Origin: Impatiens glandulifera
Taxonomy: Eukaryota; Streptophyta; Magnoliopsida; Ericales; Balsaminaceae
Assembly (NCBI RefSeq): GCF_907164915.1
Contig: NC_061862.1
Location: forward strand, 128,721,641-128,785,640
Length of the DNA: 64,000 nt
Direction: 5' to 3'
Numbering within the stretch: the first letter of the stretch is position 1; the number at the start of each line of letters is the position of its first letter. The notes below the pieces were generated by a model. That model was not told the origin of the DNA. It did not search any database and worked only from the letters and a program-made list of their open reading frames with translations. Below are positions 33,186-44,176 of this stretch, piece by piece. A program made the position numbers and the translations under genes.

Positions 33186-34994
33186 ATGTCTTTCGATAGG
33201 CCACCAATGCTAGAAGGTGATGACTTTTCCAACTGGAAGGCACGCATGCACCTACTATTAATCACCTTGGATGATGAGATGGAGTCCATTCTGGCCGAAG
33301 GACCGATAATCATTGATAAGGATAGAAAGGAATGGACAGCTGAAGACAGGAGAAGAAATAACCTGGATAACCATGCTAGAAACCGGATCTCCAACAGTGT
33401 GGACAGAAACACATACTGCAAGATCAGAGACTGCAAAACCGCAAAGGAGACATGGGACACGGTTATTTAGATCTTTGAGGGAAACGAAAGAACAAAGGAA
33501 AATAAGGTAATGGTAGCCACTCAGAAGTTTGAAAGCATCAAGATGAAACCGGGAGAAACAATGAAAGAGTACAATGACCGGTTCACTGGTGTGTTAGACG
33601 AGCTAGCAACTCTTGGTAAGAGGTATGACAACAAGGAGGTTATCATGAAAGCACTAAGATCTCTTCCAAGTGCATGGGACATAAAGACAATGGTAATGAG
33701 GGAATCAAACTACCTAAACAAGATGAAGTTGCATGATGTATTCGAAGATCTTAAGGCATATGAGTTTGAAATGAGATCTAGGACTGAAGAAGAAGTTTCG
33801 GCCTCAACCTCAACCAGAGCACTGATCACATCCACAGAACCGGTTGCTCCTGCACCTGCACCAATCAGAACCGCCGAACAGTTCACCGAGGATGCCATGG
33901 CGATGCTTGCATAGAAGTTTGGGAGGTTCATGAAAAGAAGCCAACCGACAAACTACAACTATGGTGATAAATCCAATGTAAGGTATTATAACTGTAACTG
34001 TTTGGGTCATTTTAAGTGGCAATGTAGAAAACCGAGGAGGGATAACCGGAAATCGGATAACCAATATAACCGAAACAACTATCAACAAACCGGTGAAGGA
34101 AGTGAAGTTCAGAAAGCACTGATAGCCGATGATGGAGGAAGTCTATGGGCTCACAGTGACAGTGATGATGAACTCACATGTCTCATGGCAAACGAGGAAC
34201 AGGTATTTGACTCTCCTTGTGAAGAATTTACTAAAGATGAGTTATACAATGCATTGAATGATATGGTAGAAGAGTATAAGAACCTACTAGCCATGTTACC
34301 TAAACAACTCAACCTTAGAACCGATCTTATAGTACCCATTCCGACAGAACCAGAGGTACCCGTTATAACCGAACCAGAGATCATAGAACCTGATGAAATC
34401 CCTAGCATAGAAACCGAGTCAGAACCTGAACCACCACTTAGGACCGAACAGTCTAGTGAACCAGCTAGAGAACTAACCGAAGAAGAAAATGCACGACTCA
34501 AGTATAAGATGGCCGCATATAAGAGATCTAGTGATATGGTAAAGAAAATGTGTAGTCATTACAGACATCCTTTTTGCATGTTCGGCTTAGGATACATAAA
34601 TGATAGATCCAAAGACCAAAAACCCGTAGAAAAAGTAAAGTTTACAAGGAGTAACCTTCCTCTTATAAGATTCATTAAAAGCTCCTTAACCGCTGAAGAA
34701 GAGTTGACCGCATACTATACGGAAGAAAAACTAAACTACAACTATGTTGGTCCAACCGACTCTGAGAAGTGGCTTGACCCTGAGAAAAGAAAAGCCGACC
34801 TTCTCAAAAATAGGAAAGCCAATCCTCAACCGCATATGTCAAACCAAAGATCACCCTTATTTAAGACTTTCGTAGAAAAACCGAGATACCCAAAACCGAA
34901 TGCCAAAAGAACGGTTAAAACCTTAGCAAAGAAGGCTGTCCGGTTTGTCAAGGTTTGGATACCCAAGGGACTAATCGCATGTGGACCCAAGTGA
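33186..34994 (+). pseudogene. element B gag, two in-frame TAG stops
   Basis: The retrotransposon structural protein, in one frame from ATG 33186 to TGA 34992-34994, with TAG at 33468-33470 and 33912-33914. DUF4219/UBN2-type capsid at 33186-33800 (DDFSNWKARMH, MKPGETMKEYNDRF, LRSLPSAWDIK). The zinc knuckle near 33980-34020 reads YX2CX4HX4C, so the first Cys is Tyr. A long acidic linker with Glu/Pro repeats (34200-34500) and a basic end (KVWIPKGLIACGPK) follow. The first TAG stands where element A has Gln. The frame changes between here and the protease. Confidence 0.85.
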
Positions 34995-37900
34995 ATGTGG
35001 GTACCAAATAGTTGTAAATATGTACATTTTGCAGGATATAATGAAACGGCTAGGAAATTCTGAATGGTACTTGGATAGCGGTTGCTCCAAGCATATGACC
35101 GGGAGCAACAACTTGCTAACCAACATCAGAATAGAAACCGGTGCACTAATCACTTTCGGTGACAACTCAAAAGGTAGAACTGTGGGCAAGGGTAAAATTG
35201 TCCATGGTAACTTAACTATTGATAACGTACTTCTAGTAGAAAATCTACGTTTTAACTTACTAAGCATTAGTCAGATGTGTGATGCTGGATACACGGTAGA
35301 ATTTCTTAAACATGCATGCTTAGTTAAGAATTCTCAAGGTATTATACTGCTAACCGGAAATAGGTTAGGTAATATTTACAAGGTAGACTAGAAAACTAAG
35401 GTAGAACACCCTATATGCATGATAGCTAAGACTGATCAACCCTGGCTGTGGCATAAGAGACTGAACCATCTAAACATGAAAACCTTAAACTACATTCGTG
35501 GTAAAAAGCTAGTAGAAGGTATTCCTAACATAATATTTAACAAGGATAAGGTTTGTTCAGCATGTCAAATGGGTAAACAGACTAAGTCAACCTTTAAGAG
35601 TAAAGGAAATATCCAATCTAGCCGATGCTTAGATCTTCTTCACATGGATTTATTTGGACCGATTCAGGTCATCAGCCTAGGAGGTATGCTTTGCACCATG
35701 GTAGTTATTGATGATTACTCTAGGTTTACATGGGTAATATTTTTACCATCCAAACGTGAAACCGCATCAAACCTGATCACACTTCTTAAACGTTTGCAAA
35801 ATGAAAAATCAACTCGCATTAATAGCATTAGAAGTGATAGAGGTACCGAATTTACCAATAGTACCTTAACCGCATTTCTTGATGAATCCGGCATTAGACA
35901 CGAGTTGTCTAGTGCTAGGACTCCTCAACAAAATGGCCTGGCCGAGAGAAGAAACCGGACTCTCAAGGAATCCGCACGGTCCATGATAGCCGATTCGGGT
36001 ATTGCCTAGAAATTTTGGGCTGAGGCTATCAACACTGAATGTTATACACAAAACCGGTCTTTAATTAACAAGTTTCATAACAAAACACCATATGAGGTTT
36101 ATTTTAACAGGGTTCCCAACCTTAAGTACCTCAAGATTTTCGGTTGTAAATGCTACATTCATATAAATGGTAAAACATATCTTTCTGCTTTTGATGCAAA
36201 CATCGACACTGGGATCATGTTAGGTTACTCAGCAGTAAGTAAGGCATATAGCGTGTACAACAATAGAACTTTAACCATGGAGGAATCACTTCACGTGGTT
36301 TTCGATGAATCGGTTGAAAGTAATACTGCATCATGCTTTGATCTACACAATAGATTGGAAAACAACAATATCCATTCTGATAGTGAAGATGAAACTTCGG
36401 TTTTCAGGCGGTTTGTCCATGACCAAATGGGTAATATTGAAACCCAGCCGGATCAAGCTGTCCCACGACAGGAAGCTGACACCCCGGTTCAAACCGAGGA
36501 AGTCGGTCGGTCTGACAATCTTGTTCAGCCTACCGATATGTGTAGCCTTGATCAAGTAAACGGTAATTTGGTAGACATCCCTGAACTGAACCTCAAAAGA
36601 AACACTAAACATCCTCCTGAGCAAATTATAGGTGACCCTTCAGAACCTGTTCGAACTAGGCGTCAACTTCTGGAGGAATACTTTAATTCCGCTTTCATAT
36701 CCCAGATTGAGCCGAAAAGAATAGATGAAGCATTGTCAGATCCGGATTGGATCTTGGGAATGCAAGAAGAGCTAAACCAGTTTGAGAGTAATAAAGTCTG
36801 GTACCTAGTCCTTAGACCGAAAGATCATCCGGTCATAGGAACAAGATGGGTATTTAGAAATAAACTCAATGTGGACGGTTTGGTCACGAGGAACAAAGCC
36901 AGATTAGTGGCGCAAGGTTACAAACAGGAAGAAGGCATTGATTTTGAAGAATCATTCGCCCCTGTAGCTAGAATTGAAGCTATTAGGATTTTTCTAGCCT
37001 TTGCTGCTTTCAAAAACTTTAAGGTTTTTCAAATGGATGTTAAAAGTGCATTTTTGAATGGTGATTTACGAGAAGAAGTGTATGTTGAACAACCACTCGG
37101 TTTCAAAAGTGCTGAGTTTCCAAACCATGTATACCGGTTAAACAAAGCTTTATACGGTCTAAAGCAAGCACCTAGAGCCTGGTATGACACACTAACCGCA
37201 TTTCTGTTACAACATGACTTTACCATCGGTTCGGTGGATAAAACGTTGTTTAAATTTGAAAAGAAGGAACATATCCTCCTTGTTCAAATCTATGTAGATG
37301 ATATCATTTTCGGTTCAACCGATCCTAAGTTATGTGATAAATTTTCAACTCTGATGACTAACAAATTTGAAATGAGTATGATGGGAGAATTAAGTTTCTT
37401 CCTAGGTCTTCAGGTTAAACAACTCGAAGAAGGAACGTTCATAAGCCAACCCAAGTACACCAAGGAGCTTCTAAAGAAGTTTGGGATGGACACATGCTCC
37501 TCAGCGGCTACTCCAATGAGCCATCGGTTAAATTGGACAAGGATGATGAGGGTCAATCGGTAGACCAGATCGCGTACCGGGGTATCATCGGTTCACTGCT
37601 ATACCTGACAGCGAGTAGACCGGACATTCTATTTGCAGTCGGTGTGTGCGGAAGATTCCAAGCAAATCCAAAACAATCCCACTACACAGCCGCAAAGAGG
37701 ATCTTGAAATATCTAAAGGGAACACCTGATGTCGGCCTGTGGTATCCAAAGGACTCTTCCTTTAACCTAACAAGTTATTCAGATGCAGACTATGCAGGCT
37801 GTAAGATTGATAGAAAAAGCACCAGCGGAACATGTCAGTTCCTAGGTGACCGGCTTGTTTCATGGCATAGCAAGAAACAGACATCGGTGGCCACATCAAC

Positions 37901-38255
37901 CGTAGAAGCTGAATACCTGGCAGCCGGAAGCTGTTGTTCACAACTTCTTTGTATCCAACAACAACTGACGGACTTCGGTGTCATAGCCGAAGAGTCTCCG
38001 ATCTTCTGTGACAACACGAGTGCCATAGCAATCATCTACAATCCGGTTCTCCACTCCAGAACCAAGCACATTGACATAAGGCACCACTTCATCCGAGAAC
38101 ATGTCATGCTGAAGCATATCCGGCTAGAATACGTACCAACTGATCAACAAGTAGCCGATATCTTCACCAAGCCTCTACAGGAAGCTAAGTTCTCTCAATT
38201 CAGACTTACTCTCGATTTAACCGATATTAGTCAGATCCTTCCTAAGGATGCTTAA
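34995..38255 (+). pseudogene. element B pol (protease, integrase, RT, RNase H), broken
   Basis: Protease active site WYLDSGCSKHMTG near 35065; GAG-pre-integrase zinc part (WHKRLNHLN, CSACQMGK) at 35445-35590; integrase core with HMDLFGP, RSDRGTEF and PQQNGLAERR at 35640-35960; reverse transcriptase 36720-37490 with YVDDIIFGS near 37290; RNase H 37770-38100 (DADYAGCKIDRKSTSG, EAEYLAA). Breaks: TAG at 35389-35391 (Trp in element A), TAG at 36007-36009 (Gln in element A), and a frameshift near 37515. The end, DIFTKPLQEAKF and a stop at 38253-38255, is normal for Copia. Confidence 0.9.
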
Positions 38256-38765
38256 AGGGAAACCGGTTCGGACAAACAAAACCGGTAGTTCCTCCTAACC
38301 TGTTGGACTTCAAATTTTCTTGGTATCTATGGAAGAACCGCCCGGCTTATCAGACAGAATAAACCGACCGGCTACTTGGTGCATGCACCAAATAACCGCA
38401 TCGGGATGAACAGCTGATAACTGACCGGTTCGGAAATAGGTTATCTTAGATTATTTGAAATTCAAACAAAAGTGGAATAACTATCAGTGCTTAAAGATAT
38501 CTGTTCTGAAACATTGCCTTTTCAAAGTAAAATGGTCGCACCTAAAAAGACGTGAAGATCTGATATCTTTCATGGTCCAGGTCTATGACCAACACCCTAG
38601 ACTACAAACATGCCTATTTCATGCAATACCTTTTATCTTGCAGTTAATAGATATCATCACATGTAATACCTGGATAATAGGATACTCCCCCAACTAGTAT
38701 TTAAGAGAAGCAAACATTAACCAAAACACTCACAAGACAAAAGCTCATTCTCACACTAAGACAAA
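38256..38765. other. spacer between pol and extra ORF A of element B
   Basis: No coding sequence supported. Many ACCGG motifs, as in the rest of B. Ends with the TATA-like box of the next ORF. Confidence 0.5.
38698..38705 (+). promoter_or_regulatory. TATA-like box before extra ORF A
   Basis: AGTATTTAAGAGAAG lies 68 bp upstream of the ATG at 38766. Confidence 0.45.
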
Positions 38766-39527
38766 ATGTCTCAGTTTCCTAACATCTTTCAAGTTGATTT
38801 CCAATCTGCCTTGAGCACCGAACACTATGATGTGTACAAAGTGATCAAATCTCTTGAAGACACTGGTCTTCGGTACTTCCTGGATGACAAGCAGACTATA
38901 TACTCTGAATCTGTCCTGGAATTCCTTTATAATGCAAGGGTGTTCAGGGGAACTCCTCACTTCGATACCCACATCCAATCAAAAGTTGGAGGTATAGTCT
39001 TTGACTTCACCGAGAATGACTTTGCTAGGTGTTTCAGCCTGCCAAAGCAAGGGTTAACAGATCTCAATGTTCCGGCCGACCTGAAGGCCGAGATCTCCCT
39101 CACCTTTGCACGATCTAACCAACCGGTCGATGATCATGGTACTAAATCACTCTTGAGAGCTGAATATCAGCTCCTCAATGACGTGATAGGTCGAAGCATT
39201 TTAGGGAGAGATGTGACGAACACCTACTGTACCGCGACATTCAACATGATGGCTACTATCACCACCGGTACACCGGTTAATTGGTCAAGGGTACTGTTCG
39301 ACATTCTAATCTGGATGATTGGCGTTCGAACAGTCGGCCTCGTTCCCCAACTGAGCTGCCTACTTGTTGAACTTGGAGTACCGACCTGTCCAGGAGAAGG
39401 TCTAAACCAAGCTCAAGTGCTAACTAAGGAAATAACCGACTTCTTCTATGAGCAGTTTGAAAGGGCTTGGAGTAGGAGGAATCGCCGCAACAACCCCAAC
39501 GGTGTCGTCAACTCCAACGAACACTAA
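38766..39527 (+). CDS. element B extra ORF A, intact accessory protein (253 aa)
   Basis: An intact reading frame in the place where some LTR elements carry an envelope-like gene. Family features: a start FQVDFQ, KSLEDTGLRYFLDD at about 35-50, a hydrophobic FLYNARVF stretch, DFTENDFARCFSLPKQG at about 80-95, a middle helix-rich part (LLNDVIGRSI), NMMATITTGTPVNWSRVLFD and a C-terminal basic tail (RRNRRNN). No signal peptide or transmembrane segment is apparent, so it is not envelope-like. It resembles in style the 'putative plant transposon protein' domain and uncharacterised plant proteins, but the function is unknown. Paralogs are ORFs B and C and the ORF at 49468. Confidence 0.8.
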   Translation: MSQFPNIFQVDFQSALSTEHYDVYKVIKSLEDTGLRYFLDDKQTIYSESVLEFLYNARVFRGTPHFDTHIQSKVGGIVFDFTENDFARCFSLPKQGLTDLNVPADLKAEISLTFARSNQPVDDHGTKSLLRAEYQLLNDVIGRSILGRDVTNTYCTATFNMMATITTGTPVNWSRVLFDILIWMIGVRTVGLVPQLSCLLVELGVPTCPGEGLNQAQVLTKEITDFFYEQFERAWSRRNRRNNPNGVVNSNEH

Positions 39528-39969
39528 GTTACTCCTTCCTACACCCGGTCATTTTGCTTCACGCACCGGGTATATCTTTATCCAACATCACTGTGATCAT
39601 TTCGGTTTTCTTTATGTTTTCCTCGGTTTTATCTATGATTTCCTCGGTTTCTTTTGACTACTTTCCATTATGTTGGTGCATTAATGAAAAAGGAATATTT
39701 AATTGATGAGGTAACCCCCAACTACATAAGTAATCAATACCAACTAACTTGGTTACTTTTCAACTAACACCTACCTCGAGCTCCGCAATCAGCCTCTTCC
39801 CAATGAACCTTGGAAACATAAAGATTCTCTTCTCCAATGAGACAAAACTGACATTCAATGCTAATACTTTCCCTCCAAAACCGAATCTATATAAAGAGAC
39901 ATTTCCTAATCACATTAACACATCTCAAATCTTAAACTCCCTCTCTATCTACTATCAAAATTTAGAATC
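39528..39969. other. spacer with promoter-like sequence before extra ORF B
   Basis: Non-coding. Contains CCAATGA near 39799-39805 and 39836-39840 and a TATA box at 39888. Confidence 0.5.
39888..39895 (+). promoter_or_regulatory. TATA box before extra ORF B
   Basis: AATCTATATAAAGAGAC, 82 bp before the ATG at 39970; a good plant TATA consensus. Confidence 0.6.
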
Positions 39970-40674
39970 ATGCCGAGCAGAACTCTGGGAAATTTTTTGA
40001 GCATCAACTTCGACTCATGCATGGAACATTGGGACGGAGATCATGGAAAGGAGATCATGTTTGAATCTCTCATTGACACCGGCCTTCGAACCTTTCTCGA
40101 AGAATCCGGTCCCATACTCATTGAGGATGTCAAGACGTTCTTCAGAAGTGCTTGCATCAGAGGTAACTACATCGTCTCTACGGTGAGAGACCATACTTTC
40201 TGGCTTGATGAAGCCGAATTTGCCCACATGCTCAACTTGCCCACAGAAGGGTTCTCTGACTTTCCAACCCAGGTAGGAATTGCGGCATATGATCACGCAC
40301 TATTCTTCTCTGGAACCGATGTTCTGGTGGAAAACTATAGGGTAAAAACCCGCCTCGCTCATCACACCCAACTCCTTCTTAAGATCGTAACTCGGTCCAT
40401 CATTTGTCAATCTCCAAATCAGCGGTACTCTAAGAACACATACAACATCATGACCCACATTGTTAGCAACACGGCCATAAATTGGTCAACGGTCATTTTT
40501 CAGAACCTGAAAAACATGGTGCTAACCAAGAAAGGTCTCGGTTATGCTCCTCACATTAGTCGGCTTATTCTCAAGTACCGGCCAGAATTTGGACCGGGCA
40601 CACCGGCATCCCCCTCGAACATCCTTGACATAGATGCGGTGGAAGAAAGGTTTTCTAGGGTAGTTATTACATAA
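39970..40674 (+). CDS. element B extra ORF B, intact accessory protein (234 aa)
   Basis: Intact, starts MPSRTLGNF. Shares the family pattern with ORF A: SLIDTGLRTFLEES, FFRSACIRGN, FWLDEAEFAHMLNLPTEGF, a central LLLKIVTRSI, NIMTHIVSNTAINWSTVIFQNLKNMV and LGYAPHISRLIL. Similarity to ORF A is low but collinear over the full length. The protein lacks the long tail of ORF C. Function unknown; no membrane segment seen. Confidence 0.8.
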   Translation: MPSRTLGNFLSINFDSCMEHWDGDHGKEIMFESLIDTGLRTFLEESGPILIEDVKTFFRSACIRGNYIVSTVRDHTFWLDEAEFAHMLNLPTEGFSDFPTQVGIAAYDHALFFSGTDVLVENYRVKTRLAHHTQLLLKIVTRSIICQSPNQRYSKNTYNIMTHIVSNTAINWSTVIFQNLKNMVLTKKGLGYAPHISRLILKYRPEFGPGTPASPSNILDIDAVEERFSRVVIT

Positions 40675-41338
40675 GTTGTTTCTTTCCATCTTATGTATGT
40701 CTGTTTTCACACCGATCTACTCTTCGGTTTATATTCTGCAATGTTTTTTCAATATAATCCTATTTCAGTCTAAATAACCGGGTCATCTTAAAAATCTGAA
40801 TATACATCTAAGTAACCGGTTAACATTGTGAAGTAACCGCGCTCTCTATCCGGTCTCAAAGAAAACCGCTTAAACTCAAAAGATTACAAAATTCTGCTTA
40901 TTCAAAATAACTGGTTAACTTTTGATAACCAAACTCTCCAGTTAAATTAAGAAAACCGCAGCATCAAACGGTTTCAAAGGAGAGATTACGTCATCAAAGT
41001 TGAAATCAATAAGTTTGGAGGGAAATTTCCCGCCAAAAACTCCCGCTCAAATTTCCCACCTCTTGGCTTACCGCCCATTGAATTGGCGCCTTTTCGTTTG
41101 CCGCCGTTTCAATTACCGCCTTTTGGCTTCCCGCCCACGGTTTGCCGCCTATTCGGCTTGGAGGGAAAACTCCCGCCAAATGTTGATGGGACGGTTGGGT
41201 TTCCAAACCGCACCTATAAAAGGGGCTCTTGGCCATTTCATTCCACTCTCACGCGAAACAGCTTTCTCTCTGTAAGCTCTCAAATTCTCTCAGCGGTTAT
41301 TTACTCTCGTGTTTTTCAAACTCTCTCAATCATCTAAG
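40675..41338. other. spacer before extra ORF C
   Basis: No coding call. The part 41020-41200 repeats GGCGGGAA/TTCCCGCC-like and TTGCCGCC(T/G) motifs on both strands, then CACCTATAAAAGG. Confidence 0.5.
41215..41220 (+). promoter_or_regulatory. TATA box before extra ORF C
   Basis: CACCTATAAAAGGGGC, 124 bp before the ATG at 41339. It is nearly the same 13 bases as the LTR TATA box (CACCTATAAAAGG). Confidence 0.6.
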
Positions 41339-43865
41339 ATGGGGCGCAATTCGGCTTTGTTCAAACACATGACTCAGGTGGATTTCGAGGAAATCCGACA
41401 AAAGGGCACGCCTGCAGCAAAGGGAGTTATTGACCGAGTAACCGAAGCCGGACTTGAGTATTTTCTCGGCGGTCCCCATGTTCTATATAGAGAAGCGGTT
41501 GAAGAATTCTTCAACACCGCAACTCTATCTGGCGACAAGATCACCGCGACTGTCAGCGGTACTGAATTCGAGTTAACCGAAGAATCGGTTACGGAGAGCC
41601 TACGCCTTCCAACAGACGGCCATGATGCCCTGATGGATCTGGATATAACAACTTTCGAGGCAGCCTGCCAGATTCTCTCAGCAACCAAGGAACCGGTGAA
41701 AGTATCCGGTAACAAAGCGACACTACGACCAGAGTACATACCGCTTTGTGACATCTTCACAAAGTCAGTTCAGGCGAGAGGTGGAAATTACAACAGCCTC
41801 ACCAAGGCCAAGATCGAGATGCTAGTCGGTTTGATAGAAGGTACGAAAGTGAACTGGGCGAAGGAAATATTCCACAACTTGAAAGATATGGTGAAACCGG
41901 ATTCAACACGGTCATGGGGATACGCCATCCCCCTTGGAAAAATCTTGCTCCATCATAACATCAACACCGGTCCTGGTGTCATTATCCCATCAGGAAGGTA
42001 AATAAGATCCAAACATTTCCTGGAGAGGAAGCAGCCGGCCCCCGGTTCCACAGGTGGCCGAAGGAAGAAATCCGCCAAGAAATCTGCCCCGACAAAAGAA
42101 AAGACCGGAAGCAAGGGCAAGGAGAAGATAGTATTCTCGGAACCGCCATCACAAACAAGAGATGAGTAAGAGTCGGCTTCCACGTCTGAACGAACCGATT
42201 CTGAGAGAACCGATGAAGAAGGTCCGAATGATGAAGAGCATTTGGGTATAAGTCCCAGCAATACCGGTGCGGCCGGTAGCCTTGAGAACGCCGAGGCCGG
42301 GGCAGACAGCAGTGAGGAGGAGGAGGACGACCAAAAGAAGGCCGATTTTATAGCGCGCCGGATCTTGGAGGACATTGAACTGCGAGTTCAAGTGGTCGGC
42401 GAATTATACAGGGAATGGCACGAGTACCGATTCAACAAACTTTATAAACACATGTTACCGGGCCTAACCGACGAAGAATGTTTCAGAAGGCTGAAGGAAA
42501 TAGAGGAAACAGTCATGAGCCTCACAAACGCCGAAACCCTTCACGAAGCCTTGGACCGATGCACCATTGTGAGGCCGCGAGCTCGGCTACAAAAGCTAAC
42601 CGTACGAATCCGGAAGATTAAGGAAAGGTACGTCGAGGGAACACCGGAGGCTAACTTACAGCTCTTGGTGTTAGGAAAACTTGAGACAGCGAAAGGAGAA
42701 TTCGCAGAAGAAATTGATCGGCTTGAGGCGGTGGTCAGACAACGAGGAAAACCGCACTCTCTAGCTTCTGAGACCGATGACGGTCAGAATCATGGTGCAA
42801 CACCTCCTCGGGCGGATCCAGTGACAAACGAAACCGATGAAAGGAAGAAGACTCCTCTCACCACGCAACTTCAAAATGAAAAACCTGGGGTTTCAGAACC
42901 GGGCGTCACTGAAGAAAAGGTCAAGACCCTTATTCAAGAGTTCGCAGACTCAAAGGTTCACCCATTAGAGGAGAAAATGAAGAAAACCGTGAGCCTGGCA
43001 CTCCGGTTCGCCAACAAGACAATGAATAATCTCGTCAAGGCACAGGACCAGATCAAAGATATCGAGGCTGATTACCGGGACGAAACGGTTTTGCGCAACA
43101 ATCATCTTCGGCGAACCAAGGCCTTGGAATGATACGACCTCAGGGATAAAGGATGACTTGGATCGGCTTGAAAGGGAAACCGAACAAGGATTCACAGAGG
43201 TAGAAGAGGACCTAGGATGGAGGGTCACCGATCTGGAAAACAAGAATGCGAGCCTTGAAGACCGCAACGACAAGCTCGAAGCCGACCTCAAGGCGCTCAC
43301 CGCACAAGTAGATGAATTAATCAAGGCCAAGGTGAATGCGGATATTGCGGTTGTGGAGGCAAATGCCCGAGCGGCTAAGGAAGTCCAGGATGCGCTGGAC
43401 GAAGAAGCAAGAATAGAAAAGGAGCCACCGCGACTATCTGAGGAAGACATAGCCTAGCGCGAACGAATCACAGCGGCTAAGTATCTGGACCTTGCAAAGT
43501 CCATAGCGGTTCAAGCGGCCAAAGATGCAGAGCGGCTAAATGCACAAAAACAAGGGCTCGAAGAATTTGCAACCGCTCACAAGAAGAAGAAAACGGCAGC
43601 CCTTTCCTCTTCGGTTCCGGCAAAACGGAAAAGGAAAACATCAAAGAAGGCTCAAGTAGCCGGGGTACTGGAAAGGATTACCGAAACGGTTATTGACACC
43701 GAACCAAATCCAGACCCACCGCAATCTGAAGATGAGGATGACGAACATCTGGCGGGGCGTTCTACAAGACAAAGAGTCTCCGATACGGCCAGTCAACCAC
43801 AACAGGTTAAGAGAAAACGGACCAAGGATATGATGGCCGGCTTCAATTTCTCAGACTCAGAATAG
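41339..43865 (+). pseudogene. element B extra ORF C, long coiled-coil version, broken
   Basis: The third paralog with a long C-terminal extension, about 840 residues if read through. N-terminal family domain 41339-42000 (TQVDFEE, EAGLEYFLGGP, FELTEESVTESLRLPTDG, GTKVNWAKEIFHNLKDMV). Then a basic, Ser/Lys-rich stretch, an acidic run (SSEEEEDD), long Glu/Lys-rich coiled coils (42350-43440), a basic possible nuclear signal (AKRKRKTSKK, about 43620) and an end FNFSDSE. Breaks: TAA at 41999-42001, TAA near 42168, a one-base frameshift near 43122 and TAG at 43455-43457. All outside the breaks continues in frame to the TAG at 43863-43865. Confidence 0.75.
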
Positions 43866-43937
43866 GGGGTCCCTTTCTTAAACTATGTTTATTTCAATTT
43901 TCGGTTATTTCTATATTTATATATATAAAGCTATTTT

Positions 43938-44176
43938 TGAAACCGGCCTATACTTGCATTTCTACATTGTTATGATAATTTTAAATAAAATAATTAAAAA
44001 GGGAGAAATTGTTAAGATAAAACAAAATTTTCCAAAATTTTTCGAAAAATTTTTCGAAAAATTCTCCCAAGTTAGTTTCAAAAATCCGGTCAAATAAAGA
44101 ACCGGCCTACGTTTGCAAACTTACATGGTTTTGATAATTTTAAATAAAATAATCAAAAAGGGAGAAATTGTTAGAT
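43938..44176 (+). repeat. duplicated polypurine tract and LTR start in element B
   Basis: 43938-44019 and 44099-44176 are near-identical: a GAACCGGCCTA start, TTTTAAATAAAATAAT, AAAAAGGGAGAAAT and TGTTA(A)GATAAA. The second is the true tract followed by the 3' LTR at 44169; the first is an internal look-alike. Confidence 0.8.
44154..44168 (+). other. polypurine tract of element B
   Basis: AAAAAGGGAGAAAT directly before the 3' LTR, the start site for plus-strand DNA synthesis. Confidence 0.8.

Noticed and set aside
38766..43865. Envelope-like gene in element B
   Set aside because: Position fits, but no signal peptide, no transmembrane segment and no glycoprotein-like pattern; called accessory proteins of unknown role.
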